A DNA stretch of 64,000 nucleotides, from contig JACKKX010000001.1 in assembly GCA_024236215.1 (NCBI GenBank), forward strand, positions 919,501 through 983,500, read 5' to 3'. The position numbers were made by a program, and so were the translations under genes. Shown piece after piece: positions 44,047 through 58,262 of the stretch. This stretch comes from Novosphingobium sp. (lineage in GTDB: Bacteria > Pseudomonadota > Alphaproteobacteria > Sphingomonadales > Sphingomonadaceae). The number at the start of each line of letters is the position of its first letter. The first letter of the stretch is position 1. The notes beneath the pieces are model-generated. The model was not told the origin of the DNA. It saw nothing but the letters and a program-made list of their open reading frames with translations, and made no database searches.

Positions 44047-44613
44047 TCAGCCCGGCGCCAGATCGGGGTCGGGTGCAAGCCCGGGATCGAGCTGCACCCC
44101 GAACGAATTGAGCAGCATCGAAACCTGGGTGTACTGGCCGACTGTGTAGACCAGGTCCATGCGCCCCCGCTCACCGAGCCCGGCAAGTGCCTGCCAGGTG
44201 GGCGCGGTGATGAAATGATCCCCTACCAGCTCGTCGCAGGCCCGCAGCATGGCGGCCTCAAGCGGCGCCCAGTGCGGCGCGTCCGGCCCGGCCTTGATCG
44301 CGGCGAACTCGCTTTCGGTGATGCCGGAGGACAGCCCGATCACACAGTGCTGGGCCCACTCATAGCCGGACTTGCACAGATAACCGGTACGCAGGATTAC
44401 CAGCTCGCGCTGGCGCGGGCTGAGGCTGTTTTCGCGCGACAGCACATAATTGCCCCACGCAAGGAAGGCGCGCAGCGCATCGGGCGCGCGGGCCATGGTC
44501 CGGAAGATATTGTAGCCCCGGGTGCGATCGGGCAGCGCGGCGAGCGCTTCGCGCGCCGCCGGATCGAGTTCCGCGTCGGTGACGGGAGCGATCCGGGGCG
44601 CGGGAAGCCGCAC
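44047..44613 (-). CDS. Carboxymuconolactone decarboxylase-family protein
   Basis: 188 residues with a GTG start 2 bp after the thiolase stop. The CMD/AhpD-like helical block ILRTGYLCKSGYEWAQHCVIG carries a pair of Cys separated by nine residues with Glu and His nearby, similar to peroxidase-like CMD proteins, though not the strict CxxC of AhpD. Large groups of such proteins next to acyl-CoA genes have no assigned reaction. Its place after a thiolase and MaoC hydratase hints at a role in lipid metabolism or its peroxide stress. Confidence 0.85.
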   Translation of the reverse strand: MRLPAPRIAPVTDAELDPAAREALAALPDRTRGYNIFRTMARAPDALRAFLAWGNYVLSRENSLSPRQRELVILRTGYLCKSGYEWAQHCVIGLSSGITESEFAAIKAGPDAPHWAPLEAAMLRACDELVGDHFITAPTWQALAGLGERGRMDLVYTVGQYTQVSMLLNSFGVQLDPGLAPDPDLAPG

Positions 44614-44615
44614 GA

Positions 44616-45800
44616 TCAGAAGATCTCGAACAGCCCGGCAGCGCCCTGCCCGCCGCCGATGCACATGGTGACCACGGCATACTTGGCGCCTCGCCGCTTG
44701 CCTTCGATCAGCGCATGGCCGGTGCAGCGCGCGCCGGTCATGCCGAAGGGGTGGCCGATCGAGATCGAGCCGCCGTTGACGTTGAGCAGTTCGTCGGGAA
44801 TCCCCAGCTTGTCACGGCAGTAGAGCACTTGAACGGCAAAGGCCTCGTTGAGTTCCCACAGGCCGATATCGTCCATCTTGAGGCTGAAGCGCTCAAGCAG
44901 CTTGGGGATCGCGAAAACCGGGCCGATGCCCATTTCATCGGGTTCGGTACCCGCCACGGCCATGCCGACATAGCGGCCGAGCGGGGTGAGGCCGCGCTTT
45001 TCGGCCACCTTGGCTTCCATCACCACGCAGGCCGACGACCCGTCGGAAAGCTGGCTGGCATTGCCGGCGGTGATCGTGTGCCCTTCGCCCATCACCGGCT
45101 TGAGGCTGGCAAGCCCCTCCAGCGTGGTATCGGGGCGGTTGCAATCGTCCTTGGCCGCGGTGACTTCCTTGTAGGAAACTTCCTTGGTTTCCTTGTCGAC
45201 CACCGCCATGGTCGCCGTGCAGGCAACGATCTCGTCATCGAACTTGCCCGAAGCCTGGGCGGCGGCGGTGCGCTGCTGCGAGCGCAACGAGTATTCGTCC
45301 TGAACCTCGCGGCCGATGCCATAGCGCTTGGCGACGACTTCGGCGGTGCCGATCATCGGCATGTAGATGTGCGGGTGCATCTCAAGCAGTTCGCGGTCCG
45401 GCTCGACGAACATCTTGCCGCTGCCCACGACCTTGGAAATGCTTTCAAGGCCCCCGGCAACGCAGATGTCCATATTGTCGACAAGGACCTGCTTGGCGGC
45501 CGTCGCCACGGTCATCAGCCCAGAGGAGCACTGGCGGTCGATCGTCATCGCCGGAACCGAAACCGGCAGCCCGGCGCGCAGCGCGGCGAGGCGGGCGACA
45601 TTGCCGCCGGTCGAGCCCTGCTGCACCGCGCAGCCCATCACCACATCGTCGATCTCGCCGCCTTCAAGCCCGGCGCGCTCAACCGCCGCCTTGATCGACC
45701 AGGCGCCAAGCGTCGCGCCGGTGGTGTTGTTGAACGCGCCGCGCGCCGCCTTGGTCAGCGGGGTACGGGCAGTGGAAACGATGACTGCGTCACGGGACAT
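44616..45800 (-). CDS. Acetyl-CoA acetyltransferase (thiolase)
   Basis: 394 residues. Nucleophile Cys91 ([11 protein letters not shown]), His in [10 protein letters not shown], Cys in [10 protein letters not shown] and NEAFAVQ are all present. It either condenses or cleaves acyl-CoA. It is distinct in sequence from the thiolase at 17849-19060. Upstream by 49 bp is a MaoC R-hydratase, so an R-3-hydroxyacyl-CoA or fatty acid degradation route is plausible. It is a possible supplier to PHB metabolism given phaZ nearby, although phaC and phaB are not in the window. Confidence 0.94.
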   Translation of the reverse strand: MSRDAVIVSTARTPLTKAARGAFNNTTGATLGAWSIKAAVERAGLEGGEIDDVVMGCAVQQGSTGGNVARLAALRAGLPVSVPAMTIDRQCSSGLMTVATAAKQVLVDNMDICVAGGLESISKVVGSGKMFVEPDRELLEMHPHIYMPMIGTAEVVAKRYGIGREVQDEYSLRSQQRTAAAQASGKFDDEIVACTATMAVVDKETKEVSYKEVTAAKDDCNRPDTTLEGLASLKPVMGEGHTITAGNASQLSDGSSACVVMEAKVAEKRGLTPLGRYVGMAVAGTEPDEMGIGPVFAIPKLLERFSLKMDDIGLWELNEAFAVQVLYCRDKLGIPDELLNVNGGSISIGHPFGMTGARCTGHALIEGKRRGAKYAVVTMCIGGGQGAAGLFEIF

Positions 45801-45849
45801 GCGAAATTCCTTGGCTTTGATTGGAAGACTGCCTGGGGAAGATGGGTGC

Positions 45850-46299
45850 TCAGACGAAGAACTGCGTGATCCATTCGCAGATCAGCGCGGGCTTGTCCTC
45901 GCCTTCGATCTCGATCGTGATTTCGTTGGTCTGCTGCCACTGGCCGGGGCGCTTTTCGACCAGTTCGAGCAGCTTGGTGTGGCTGCGCACGCGCTTGCCC
46001 GAACGTACCGGCGAGATGAAGCGGGTCTTGTTGCCGCCGTAGTTGACGCCCATCTTGACGCCATCGACCTTGGCGCCCTGGGTCATCGCGCCCAGCACCG
46101 GGATCAGCGAGAGAGTCAGGAAGCCGTGGGCAATGGTCCCGCCAAACGGGGTCATCTTGGCCTTTTCCTCGTCGATATGGATGAACTGGAAATCGCCGGT
46201 CGCCTCGGCGAACTTGTTGATCCGGTCCTGGCTGACCTCGAACCAGTCGGAAACACCGATTTCCTGGCCGACCTTGGTCGCGAGTTCCTGCGGGGTCAT
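45850..46299 (-). CDS. MaoC-like (R)-enoyl-CoA hydratase
   Basis: 149-residue single hot-dog fold. The R-hydratase dyad Asp36 and His41 sits in [14 protein letters not shown], and [13 protein letters not shown] is the usual next block. It hydrates trans-2-enoyl-CoA to (R)-3-hydroxyacyl-CoA. A clean GAAGGAGAGG ribosome site precedes the ATG. It heads a four-gene minus-strand run with thiolase, CMD protein and DUF4126. Its upstream neighbour is the exosortase-associated ligase, 46 bp away. Confidence 0.93.
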   Translation of the reverse strand: MTPQELATKVGQEIGVSDWFEVSQDRINKFAEATGDFQFIHIDEEKAKMTPFGGTIAHGFLTLSLIPVLGAMTQGAKVDGVKMGVNYGGNKTRFISPVRSGKRVRSHTKLLELVEKRPGQWQQTNEITIEIEGEDKPALICEWITQFFV

Positions 46300-46345
46300 C
46301 TGCCTCTCCTTCTAGCTGGGAAAGGCGCTTCATGGCGCAATCGGT

Positions 46346-47722
46346 TCAGCTTCGCAACGCACCATTCCGTGCCGCTACGGCATTGCCGAGGTTGAGCGCC
46401 GGGCGGGCGCCGATCACCGGGCGGCGCGGCGAATCGATCCGTTTGAGATAGCTCCACAGCCCGCATTGCAGCCCGATCAGCATGTAGCAGAACGGCTGAT
46501 AGGCAATGCCCACGAACAGGGATCCGGCCATATAGACCAACAGCGACTGTTGAAGCGCGTTGGCGAGCGGCCCCTGCCAGGTTTCGTCCGGCGCGGTACG
46601 CTTGCCCCACTTTGCCCGGATTCGTTCCATCTGCCACAATCCCGAGAGCATCAGCCACAGCCACAGGATCAGTCCTGGCCAGCCCTGTTCGCCAAGCATC
46701 TCGAAATAGGACGAGTGATAGGCCCGGCCCTGATCGTAGGCTTCCTTCACTTCGATCTGGCCGCCCTGATCCTCGCGCAGCTCGATCCGCAGCTTGTTGC
46801 CGCGGTAGGCATCGAACCCGCCGCCGAAGGGGTGGTCCTTCACATAATCGAGCGTCCACATCCACACCGCCACGCGGGTCGAAGCGCTGCCGTCCGACTG
46901 ATGGTTTTCGATCGTGCTCATCCGCTTGGTGTAGCTGTCGGGCAAGAGGGGGATCGCCACCATCGCTCCCACGGCGGCCAAGCCGATGTAGAGGAACCGC
47001 CGCTTGACCGTGCGCAGCGAAAGCACCCCGAGCAGCCCCAGACAGAGCAATCCGGTGCGGGCCTGGGTGCCGACCGGGATCAGCATGCAGGCAAAGATCA
47101 GCGCGGTGCCGAACAGCTTCACCCGCCAGTCGCTGGGAAAGACAGTCGAGTGCTTCATCAGCCAGACGATCAGCGGGATCACCGCGATCGCCACTGCCGA
47201 GATGATCGAGCCTTCATAGAGGCCAACATTGTTTTCAACGAACAGGTGCAGAGTGCCATAGCCGCCGCCGCCACCCAGGGTTTTGATTCCGCCATCGATG
47301 ATGATCGCGCCCACTGTCAGCACCATCACCAGCGCGGCGGATTCGATCCGCAGCCGGGTGCGCAGCGTCAGCGGCAGGAACAGGGCAAAAACCAGCGCCT
47401 TCCACACCCAGGCCCACTTCGCCGCCGCATCGACCGGAAAGTCGGCCATCATGGTGGTCGCGCCGCAATAGAGCAACAAGACGGCTATCAACCCCTGGCG
47501 CAGGGTAAAGCGACTGTCGCGCTTGTCATCGAGCAATGCCCAACCGGCAAAGGCCAGCACAAACGCAATCAGCGAGATCGGCAGCGCGCTCAGCAACCGG
47601 TAGGAAATCTGCTGGGGGCTGAGGATGTCGATATAGAGATAGGCCAGCACCCACAGGAAAGGGCGCCGAAACCCCAATGCCAGGAAGGCCAGGGTGAAAC
47701 CGGTGATCGCCAGATCAAGCAC
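46346..47722 (-). CDS. O-antigen-ligase-like membrane protein, exosortase-A-system associated
   Basis: 458 residues, about ten to twelve membrane segments. Features of the exosortase-associated O-ligase family are RRPFLWVLAYLYIDILSPQ near the N-terminus, VENNVGLYEGSIISA, the PVGTQARTGLLCLG loop and HSSYFEMLGEQGWPG. It likely attaches or polymerises an oligosaccharide in the periplasm. The GTG start (47720-47722) overlaps the stop region of the micro-ORF upstream by 8 bp, suggesting coupling. No exosortase or PEP-CTERM substrate is present in this window. Confidence 0.88.
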   Translation of the reverse strand: MLDLAITGFTLAFLALGFRRPFLWVLAYLYIDILSPQQISYRLLSALPISLIAFVLAFAGWALLDDKRDSRFTLRQGLIAVLLLYCGATTMMADFPVDAAAKWAWVWKALVFALFLPLTLRTRLRIESAALVMVLTVGAIIIDGGIKTLGGGGGYGTLHLFVENNVGLYEGSIISAVAIAVIPLIVWLMKHSTVFPSDWRVKLFGTALIFACMLIPVGTQARTGLLCLGLLGVLSLRTVKRRFLYIGLAAVGAMVAIPLLPDSYTKRMSTIENHQSDGSASTRVAVWMWTLDYVKDHPFGGGFDAYRGNKLRIELREDQGGQIEVKEAYDQGRAYHSSYFEMLGEQGWPGLILWLWLMLSGLWQMERIRAKWGKRTAPDETWQGPLANALQQSLLVYMAGSLFVGIAYQPFCYMLIGLQCGLWSYLKRIDSPRRPVIGARPALNLGNAVAARNGALRS

Positions 47723-47870
47723 GCGTGCGCAGTCCGGGTTTGGCAGAGGTCGCTTCGTCGCGTGGCGGCTCCGACGCCACCTCGGCATCGAGGTCATCGC
47801 GCTGGAGCAAGCGCCAGCAGGCAATCACCAGCAAGCCGTGGGTCAGCGCAAGGGCAAAATAGTCAACCAT
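47715..47870 (-). CDS. Predicted 51-residue single-pass membrane micro-protein
   Basis: The frame begins MVDYFALALTHGLLVIAC, then WRLLQRDDLDAEV and a polar acidic-to-basic tail, TGA at 47717-47715. One hydrophobic segment covers about 4-20. Its stop overlaps the downstream ligase GTG start by 8 bp in another frame, which supports real translation. No good ribosome site is visible. Length is below common gene-caller thresholds. Function is unknown; it may assist the ligase or be a short leader. Confidence 0.6.
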   Translation of the reverse strand: MVDYFALALTHGLLVIACWRLLQRDDLDAEVASEPPRDEATSAKPGLRTRA

Positions 47871-47938
47871 ACCGCGCGCATGGCTAGCACCGCCTAGTTG
47901 ACGGCGCGTTAAGCCTTGTTGTCCTAGGGAATGGCACC

Positions 47939-49168
47939 ATGACCAGGGTCCTGCACGTTCTCGATCACTCGCTGCCGCTGCACAGCGGCTACACCTTTCG
48001 CACCCGCGCGATCATGGCGGCTCAGCTTGCCGCCGGGCTGGAGGTGCGCGGAATCACCGGGCTGCGCCACACTGCACCGGGGCCCGACGCCGAGATGGCC
48101 GAAGGGTTGGCCTTTCACCGCACCCGCGGCAGCGCCAGCGGCCCGGTGGGTTTGCGCGAATGGCGCGAGATCCAGCTGCTTGCCGATGCCATCATCGCGC
48201 TGGCGCGGGAATGGCGCCCCGATGTGCTTCATGCCCATTCCCCCGCATTGTGCGGCAAGGCCGCGCTGATCGCGGGCAACAGACTAGGCATTCCTGTCGT
48301 CTACGAGATCCGCGCCTTCTGGGAAGACGCGGCGGTTTCCAACGGCACCGGCAGCGAAGGCAGCCTGAAATACCGGTTGACCCGCGCCCTTGAAAGCCAC
48401 GTGGCGCGCGAAGCCGGGCACGTTGTGACGATCTGTCAGGGTCTGAAGGACGATCTGGTGACGCGGGGCATTCCCGCGGACAAGATCACGCTCAGCCCCA
48501 ACGGGGTCGATCTCGCGCTGTTCGGGCAAGCGGCAAGGCCCGAGCCGGGTCTGGCAGCCGAGCTGGGACTGGGTGACGGCCCGGTGGTGGGCTTCATCGG
48601 CAGCTTTTACGATTACGAAGGGCTCGACGATCTTATCGCGGCCATGCCCGCCTTGACCGGGCGTTTTCCTGGCGCCCGGCTGCTGCTGGTCGGAGGCGGC
48701 CCGATGGAGGCCGCGCTCAAGGCCCAGGCGGAGGCAAGCCCTGCGGCATCCGCGATCAATTTTGTGGGGCGCGTGCCGCACAGCGAGGTTGAGCGTTACT
48801 ACGCGCTGATCGACGTCATGGCCTATCCGCGCAAGAAAAGCCGCCTGACCGATCTTGTCACCCCGCTCAAGCCGCTCGAAGCCATGGCCCAGGGCAAGCT
48901 GGTCGCCGCCTCGGATGTTGGCGGGCACCGCGAGCTGATCGAGAACGGGATCACCGGCACATTGTTCGCGCCCGACGATCCAGCGGCCTGCGCCGAGGCG
49001 CTGGCGGACCTGCTGGGCGCCCCGGCAAAATGGCCAGGGCGTCGCGAAGCCGGGCGCGATCATGTTGCTGAAAGTCACGACTGGGCCCGGAATATCTATC
49101 GTTATCACGATGTTTACCAAAGGCTGTTAGCCCGTTCAGTGGATTGGCGCATTCCCGCCGCTGCCTGA
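47939..49168 (+). CDS. GT4-family glycosyltransferase, exosortase-A-system associated
   Basis: 409 residues. The opening VLHVLDHSLPLHSGYTFRT identifies the exosortase-A-linked GT4 subfamily. The GT-B fold's C-terminal half has SPNGVDLALF, GFIGSFYDYEGLDDLI, LLLVGGGP, and the EX7E region PLEAMAQGKLVAASDVGGHRE. It adds a sugar to a lipid-linked polysaccharide precursor in the cytosol. It is divergent from the ligase and micro-ORF with a 68-bp gap. Spacing to the next gene is 51 bp. Confidence 0.92.
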   Translation: MTRVLHVLDHSLPLHSGYTFRTRAIMAAQLAAGLEVRGITGLRHTAPGPDAEMAEGLAFHRTRGSASGPVGLREWREIQLLADAIIALAREWRPDVLHAHSPALCGKAALIAGNRLGIPVVYEIRAFWEDAAVSNGTGSEGSLKYRLTRALESHVAREAGHVVTICQGLKDDLVTRGIPADKITLSPNGVDLALFGQAARPEPGLAAELGLGDGPVVGFIGSFYDYEGLDDLIAAMPALTGRFPGARLLLVGGGPMEAALKAQAEASPAASAINFVGRVPHSEVERYYALIDVMAYPRKKSRLTDLVTPLKPLEAMAQGKLVAASDVGGHRELIENGITGTLFAPDDPAACAEALADLLGAPAKWPGRREAGRDHVAESHDWARNIYRYHDVYQRLLARSVDWRIPAAA

Positions 49169-49219
49169 GCAGCGCCGCGTGAACGAGCCAAGGGACTGAT
49201 TGACGGGGAAGTTTCGCAA

Positions 49220-51325
49220 GTGGCCAAGCAAAAACGCAAGCCGGCAAAGGCCAAGCCGATCACCGCGAACCCGCTGTTTCCGGCGGTGGTCGCCCTGTGG
49301 TTCGGCGCGCTGTTCGGTCTGGGCAGTCTGGCGATCCGCCCGACCCTGATCGAGACGCTGGTAATGAAAAGCCGGATCGACCTGATCGTTCCCGCCGCCG
49401 CGCCGCCGCTTGGCCTGACCGCGCGGATGCTTATTGCCCTGATCCTGGCCGCCTTTGGTGCGCTTCTCGGCGCGACAATTGCCCGCCGCCTTGCTCGCCC
49501 CAAGCCCGTCCAGCGCACCCGCAAGCGCGACGCCCGCAGCGCGCGCGAGGAAAAGTTCGAGCGCTACGTCTCGCCCTACTCGCCCGAGGCGGACGGCGAG
49601 ATGAACCTGACGAACCGCCGCCGCGCCCTTGCCATCGAGCAGGAGGAAGGTGCCTTCGTCCCCCATGACATGGCTCCGCTGCCCGGGGGACATCCGCAGA
49701 TTCTCGACATCGCCGGAATGGATCTGGGCGGCCCCGTCGATCTTGCCTCCGCGCCGCTTGAGCTTGGCGAATTTGCCGAACCCGTGGCCGGTCAGCCAAG
49801 CGTGGCGATCGACTGGAGCAGCCCGCTGCCCACGACCGAAGCCTTGCAGCCTTCAGAGCACACCTCGGTGATCGCGCGCCCGGTTCCCGACATGATCGCG
49901 CAGCAGCGCCAGATCTTTCAGGGTCCCGAGCAGGTCGAAACCGCCGCTGAGCCGTCGGCCGAAATGCCGGGCGATCCGTGGGAAACTCAGGCGCCAGTCG
50001 AACCGCGTCAGATCTTCGGCGAGACCCCACCCCCGCCGCCCCAGCCGCAGGATCGCCAGATTTTCGGGCAGCAGATCAGCGATGGCCGGGTATCGGAGAA
50101 CTTCGTTCGCGAGCAGGGTTACAGGACCACGGTTTTCGAGGCCGAGCCGAGCGTGCCATTGTTTGCACCGCGCGATGCCGCCCCGGCAATTCCCGAGCCT
50201 TACGAACCTGCGGCTGCCGCGGCCACGCCTGTATCAACCGAGTCGCCCGAGGTCCACGCAGCAGCGGCCCTGTCTGCCGCCCCCTCTGCTTCGCAGTCGG
50301 CTGACGCCGCAGCCGATGCGCCGACCGCCGTGGCCCCGACCCCTGCATCCACACCGTTCGAACCCCTGCCCAGTCCAGCTGGCCTTGGCATGACCGATCT
50401 GGCCACAAGGCTTGCCGAATCGATGCGCCGCCGCCGGGCCGCACGGACCGGCCAGGGTGCAGAGACCGCGCCGATAGCCGTAATCCCCGATGTCGCTCAG
50501 CCTGACCTAGGGTCCGTGGACACGCGAGAGGATCTTGCCGTTCCGCCGCCCTACGTTCCGCCGCTTGGCCAGTTCGAGCTTGGCGAAGACCCGGTTGAAC
50601 GGCCGTTCGCGACGGCACCGTCCGTATTGCCTGCCATGGCCGAGGAGCCCGCATTGCCGCGGTTTGCAGAGGCGTCCGCGCCCGAACCGGTTGAAGCTTG
50701 CGTGCCCAAGGCGCCCATGGCCATGCCCGCTGCGCTGCGGCCGGTCAGCTTCGAGGCCTGCGATGACGAGATCGACCCGCTCGACAGTCTGCTGCCGCCG
50801 CGCCGGATCGCCGATGCGCAGACGGTGCCCGAAGGTGTGACGAGCACTTTCGTAGCGGCGCCCGAGCAGGCCGCGCCGGTTCCGGTCGAATTTGCGCCGT
50901 CCGCGCCGATCGTGGCGCAAGGCGACGAAGAAGTCGAAGATACCGGTGCGGAGGAATCCTACGGATCGCTGCTCGGGATCGTCCAGCCCGATGCGGCCCG
51001 CAATCCGTTTGTTCGGATCGAAGAGGCCGAAGCGCACTCCGAAGCGGTTGAACCGGTGGTGATCTTCCCCGGCCAGGCAGCGCGCGCCGAAGGGGCCTTT
51101 GCCGCACCGGCTCCGTTCGCCCCGCCGCAGGGTGAGGAGGCCGCGCCTCCGCCCCTTTCGGGCGAATCCGTCCCGTTTCGCCGGTTCGATGCGCCATCGA
51201 ATGCCGGGCAAGGCCAGATGGTCGCCACCGCCGCAACGCCGGTTCCCGCTGCCGATCAGGAAGAGGCGGAACGGGCCTTGCGCGGCGCGCTCGCCAACCT
51301 GCAACGGATGAGCGGCGCCGCCTGA
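49220..51325 (+). CDS. Large hypothetical membrane protein with RQIF repeats
   Basis: 701 residues, GTG start with a GGGGAAG site. Two membrane helices (about 18-42 and 66-90) follow a basic N-terminus (AKQKRKPAKAK). The remaining 600 residues are soluble, acidic and proline/alanine-rich, probably disordered. Short RQIF motifs recur at residues 230, 263 and 279 with similar flanks (RQIFQGPE, RQIFGETP, RQIFGQQ). Two short conserved-looking islands appear: LATRLAESMRRRRAAR near 395 and EERALRGALANLQRM-like ERALRGALANLQ at the C-terminus. No known family. It is probably a scaffold on the cytosolic face; the neighbouring glycosyltransferase suggests an envelope role. Confidence 0.7.
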   Translation: MAKQKRKPAKAKPITANPLFPAVVALWFGALFGLGSLAIRPTLIETLVMKSRIDLIVPAAAPPLGLTARMLIALILAAFGALLGATIARRLARPKPVQRTRKRDARSAREEKFERYVSPYSPEADGEMNLTNRRRALAIEQEEGAFVPHDMAPLPGGHPQILDIAGMDLGGPVDLASAPLELGEFAEPVAGQPSVAIDWSSPLPTTEALQPSEHTSVIARPVPDMIAQQRQIFQGPEQVETAAEPSAEMPGDPWETQAPVEPRQIFGETPPPPPQPQDRQIFGQQISDGRVSENFVREQGYRTTVFEAEPSVPLFAPRDAAPAIPEPYEPAAAAATPVSTESPEVHAAAALSAAPSASQSADAAADAPTAVAPTPASTPFEPLPSPAGLGMTDLATRLAESMRRRRAARTGQGAETAPIAVIPDVAQPDLGSVDTREDLAVPPPYVPPLGQFELGEDPVERPFATAPSVLPAMAEEPALPRFAEASAPEPVEACVPKAPMAMPAALRPVSFEACDDEIDPLDSLLPPRRIADAQTVPEGVTSTFVAAPEQAAPVPVEFAPSAPIVAQGDEEVEDTGAEESYGSLLGIVQPDAARNPFVRIEEAEAHSEAVEPVVIFPGQAARAEGAFAAPAPFAPPQGEEAAPPPLSGESVPFRRFDAPSNAGQGQMVATAATPVPAADQEEAERALRGALANLQRMSGAA

Positions 51326-51560
51326 TCTAGGCTCGCCAGGTTCGCTGAAATCCAATTCATCGGCGTGACCGGGCCCACCCGGGCACCGATTGGCCTTTTC
51401 GCAGTTGCAAAAACAGCTTCCTGTCGTCATGGGGTAGCTTCGCGCAATTTTCGCTGCTTCTTGCGGCGGGGAAGGTTGCGCTTAATTGCCGGAAAACCGC
51501 GATTTGCACGCCCGGACGTGCGAATCGGGCTGACCGGCGCTGCACAGGACGGGTTTATCG
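51326..51560 (+). other. Intergenic leader before gltB (235 bp)
   Basis: No convincing gene. A GC-rich stretch GGGCCCACCCGGGC lies near 51369. A hairpin at 51500-51527 is annotated separately. Promoter for gltBD should lie here; I see no consensus -35/-10 pair. Confidence 0.6.
51500..51527 (+). promoter_or_regulatory. Inverted repeat in the gltB leader
   Basis: CGATTTGCACG (51500-51510) and CGTGCGAATCG (51517-51527) are reverse complements with a single mismatch and a 6-bp spacer. It is 33 bp before the gltB start, suitable for an operator or an RNA stem. Confidence 0.55.
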
Positions 51561-56201
<4,641 letters not shown>

Positions 56202-56207
56202 AGACAG

Positions 56208-57644
56208 ATGGGCAAGGAAACCGGCTTTCTCGAGCTCGATCGCAGCGACCGTGGCTATGCCCCGGCCGCCGAGCGGGTGAAGCACTATCAGGAATTCGTC
56301 GTTCCCCATGCCGAGGCCGACCTGCGCGCGCAGGCCAGCCGCTGCATGAACTGCGGGATCCCTTATTGCCACAACGGCTGTCCGGTGAACAACATCATCC
56401 CGGACTGGAACCACCTGGCCTATGAGGGGAACTGGCAGGCGGCGCTGGAAGTGCTGCACTCGACCAACAATTTCCCCGAATTCACCGGGCGGATCTGCCC
56501 GGCCCCGTGCGAGGCGAGCTGCACGCTCAACATCGTCGACCAGCCGGTGACGATCAAGAGCATCGAATGCGCGATCGTCGACAAGGGTTGGGACCAGGGC
56601 TGGATCGTCCCCCAGGTGCCCGAAAAGCGCACCGGCAAGAGCGTGGCGGTGGTCGGTTCGGGCCCGGCGGGCATGGCTGCGGCCCAGCAATTGGCCCGCG
56701 CCGGCCATTCGGTGACCCTGTTCGAGAAGAACGACCGGGTGGGCGGGCTGCTGCGCTATGGCATTCCCGACTTCAAGCTGGAAAAGCACCTCATCAACCG
56801 GCGCATCGTGCAGATGGAGGCCGAAGGCGTCCAATTTCGCACTTCAACGGAGATCGGTGTAACCGTATCGGTTTCTTCACTCAAGGAAAACTTCGACGCG
56901 ATCGTGCTGTCGGGCGGGGCGGAAGATCCGCGCCCGCTCGAAATTCCCGGCTTCGAGCTGCCCGGGGTGCGCTATGCGATGGAATTCCTGACCCAGCAGA
57001 ACAAGCGCAACGCCGGAGACGAGGAAGTGCGCGCCGCGCCGCGCGGCTCGCTGCTCGCCACCGGCAAGCATGTGGTGGTGATCGGCGGCGGCGATACCGG
57101 CAGCGACTGCGTCGGCACCTCGATCCGCCAGGGTGCGGCCTCGGTCACCCAGATCGAGATCATGCCCAAGCCTCCGCTGCACGAGGACAAGGCGCTGACC
57201 TGGCCCAACTGGCCGATGAAGCTGCGCACCTCGACCAGTCACGACGAAGGATGCGAGCGCGACTGGGCGATCCTGACCAAGCGCGTAGTTGGACAGGGCG
57301 GGCAGGTGACGGGCCTCGACTGCGTCCGCGTCGAATGGGTCGGCGGCAAGATGCAGGAAGTGCCCGGCAGCGAGTTCACCCTCAAGGCCGACCTGATCTT
57401 CCTGGCGATGGGCTTCCTTGGCCCGCGCAAGCAGGGTCTGCTCGATCAGGCCGGGGTGGAACTTGACGCGCGCGGCAACGTCTTTGCCGATACCTTCAGC
57501 TACCGCACCAGCGATCCGCAGATCTTTGCCTGTGGCGACATGCGCCGCGGACAATCGCTGGTGGTCTGGGCGATCCGCGAGGGCCGCCAGGCCGCGCGTG
57601 CGGTCGATCTGGCACTAATGGGAGCAAGCGAGCTGCCGCGCTAG
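56208..57644 (+). CDS. gltD: Glutamate synthase, small subunit
   Basis: 478 residues. The N-terminal Fe-S region has [17 protein letters not shown] and CPAPCEASC. The FAD site is [15 protein letters not shown] and the NADPH site [13 protein letters not shown]. The C-terminal [17 protein letters not shown] motif binds FAD. It passes NADPH electrons to the GltB flavin. It converges with the DUF4199 gene, overlapping its 3' end by 4 bp. Confidence 0.97.
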   Translation: MGKETGFLELDRSDRGYAPAAERVKHYQEFVVPHAEADLRAQASRCMNCGIPYCHNGCPVNNIIPDWNHLAYEGNWQAALEVLHSTNNFPEFTGRICPAPCEASCTLNIVDQPVTIKSIECAIVDKGWDQGWIVPQVPEKRTGKSVAVVGSGPAGMAAAQQLARAGHSVTLFEKNDRVGGLLRYGIPDFKLEKHLINRRIVQMEAEGVQFRTSTEIGVTVSVSSLKENFDAIVLSGGAEDPRPLEIPGFELPGVRYAMEFLTQQNKRNAGDEEVRAAPRGSLLATGKHVVVIGGGDTGSDCVGTSIRQGAASVTQIEIMPKPPLHEDKALTWPNWPMKLRTSTSHDEGCERDWAILTKRVVGQGGQVTGLDCVRVEWVGGKMQEVPGSEFTLKADLIFLAMGFLGPRKQGLLDQAGVELDARGNVFADTFSYRTSDPQIFACGDMRRGQSLVVWAIREGRQAARAVDLALMGASELPR

Positions 57645-58171
57645 GGTCTGCGTGGCGGCATGAAGCTGGGTCTGCTGAGCAACAGGGCGCTCAGCAGCGG
57701 CACGATCAGCGCGACCGGGGCAATCTCGCTCAGCGTCATCGCCATGCGCGCCAGCGGGTTGGCGTAGAGATCGACGAAGTCGTGCAGCTGCTTGTGCAAT
57801 GCCGCCAGTTCCGCCGGGCTGGCGCCCTTCTCGCGCTGGGCGTTCATCGCCACTTCGACATAACGCTGGGCGAAGGTGTAGTCGGTCATCCACATGTAGA
57901 TTTCCCATCCCAGCACATAGAACAGCGCGGCGATCCCCGCGATCCCAAGCCCGACCAGGAAGGCCCGGCCCAGCCCGATCATGCCGCCCAGATGTTCGTC
58001 ACGGTATTTCTTGACGCCTGTGAACACCAGGCTGAGCGCAATCAGCATCGACAGGTAGCCCAGCACCACGCCGAGCGTGCCGCCGTGCACGCCCAGCAGC
58101 ATGACCGTGACCAGCAGCACCATTTCGATCGTTCCGGCGATCGCGCCGTAGACAAGGATGATCCGTTGCAT
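57641..58171 (-). CDS. DUF4199 membrane protein
   Basis: 176 residues with about four membrane segments and the DUF4199 pattern: [37 protein letters not shown] and [23 protein letters not shown] cytosolic or periplasmic amphipathic helix ([15 protein letters not shown]) precedes the last membrane span. Role is unknown. A membrane-tethered LuxR gene lies 91 bp upstream on the same strand, and the pair may be functionally linked. Confidence 0.9.
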   Translation of the reverse strand: MQRIILVYGAIAGTIEMVLLVTVMLLGVHGGTLGVVLGYLSMLIALSLVFTGVKKYRDEHLGGMIGLGRAFLVGLGIAGIAALFYVLGWEIYMWMTDYTFAQRYVEVAMNAQREKGASPAELAALHKQLHDFVDLYANPLARMAMTLSEIAPVALIVPLLSALLLSRPSFMPPRRP

Positions 58172-58224
58172 CGCTATTCTCCCGAATTCCGATGCTTCGA
58201 TAGTGCCTGACCGACATTCCCGCC

Positions 58225-58242
58225 ATCACCCGGATGGGTGAT
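58225..58242 (-). repeat. Short hairpin between luxR-like and DUF4199 genes
   Basis: ATCACCC (58225-58231) and GGGTGAT (58236-58242) are perfect complements with a 4-nt GGAT loop. On the minus strand there is no U-tract after it, so it is more likely an mRNA processing or regulatory stem, or an operator, than a terminator. Confidence 0.5.
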
Positions 58243-58262
58243 CGGGGCCCGCTCACCTGGAA

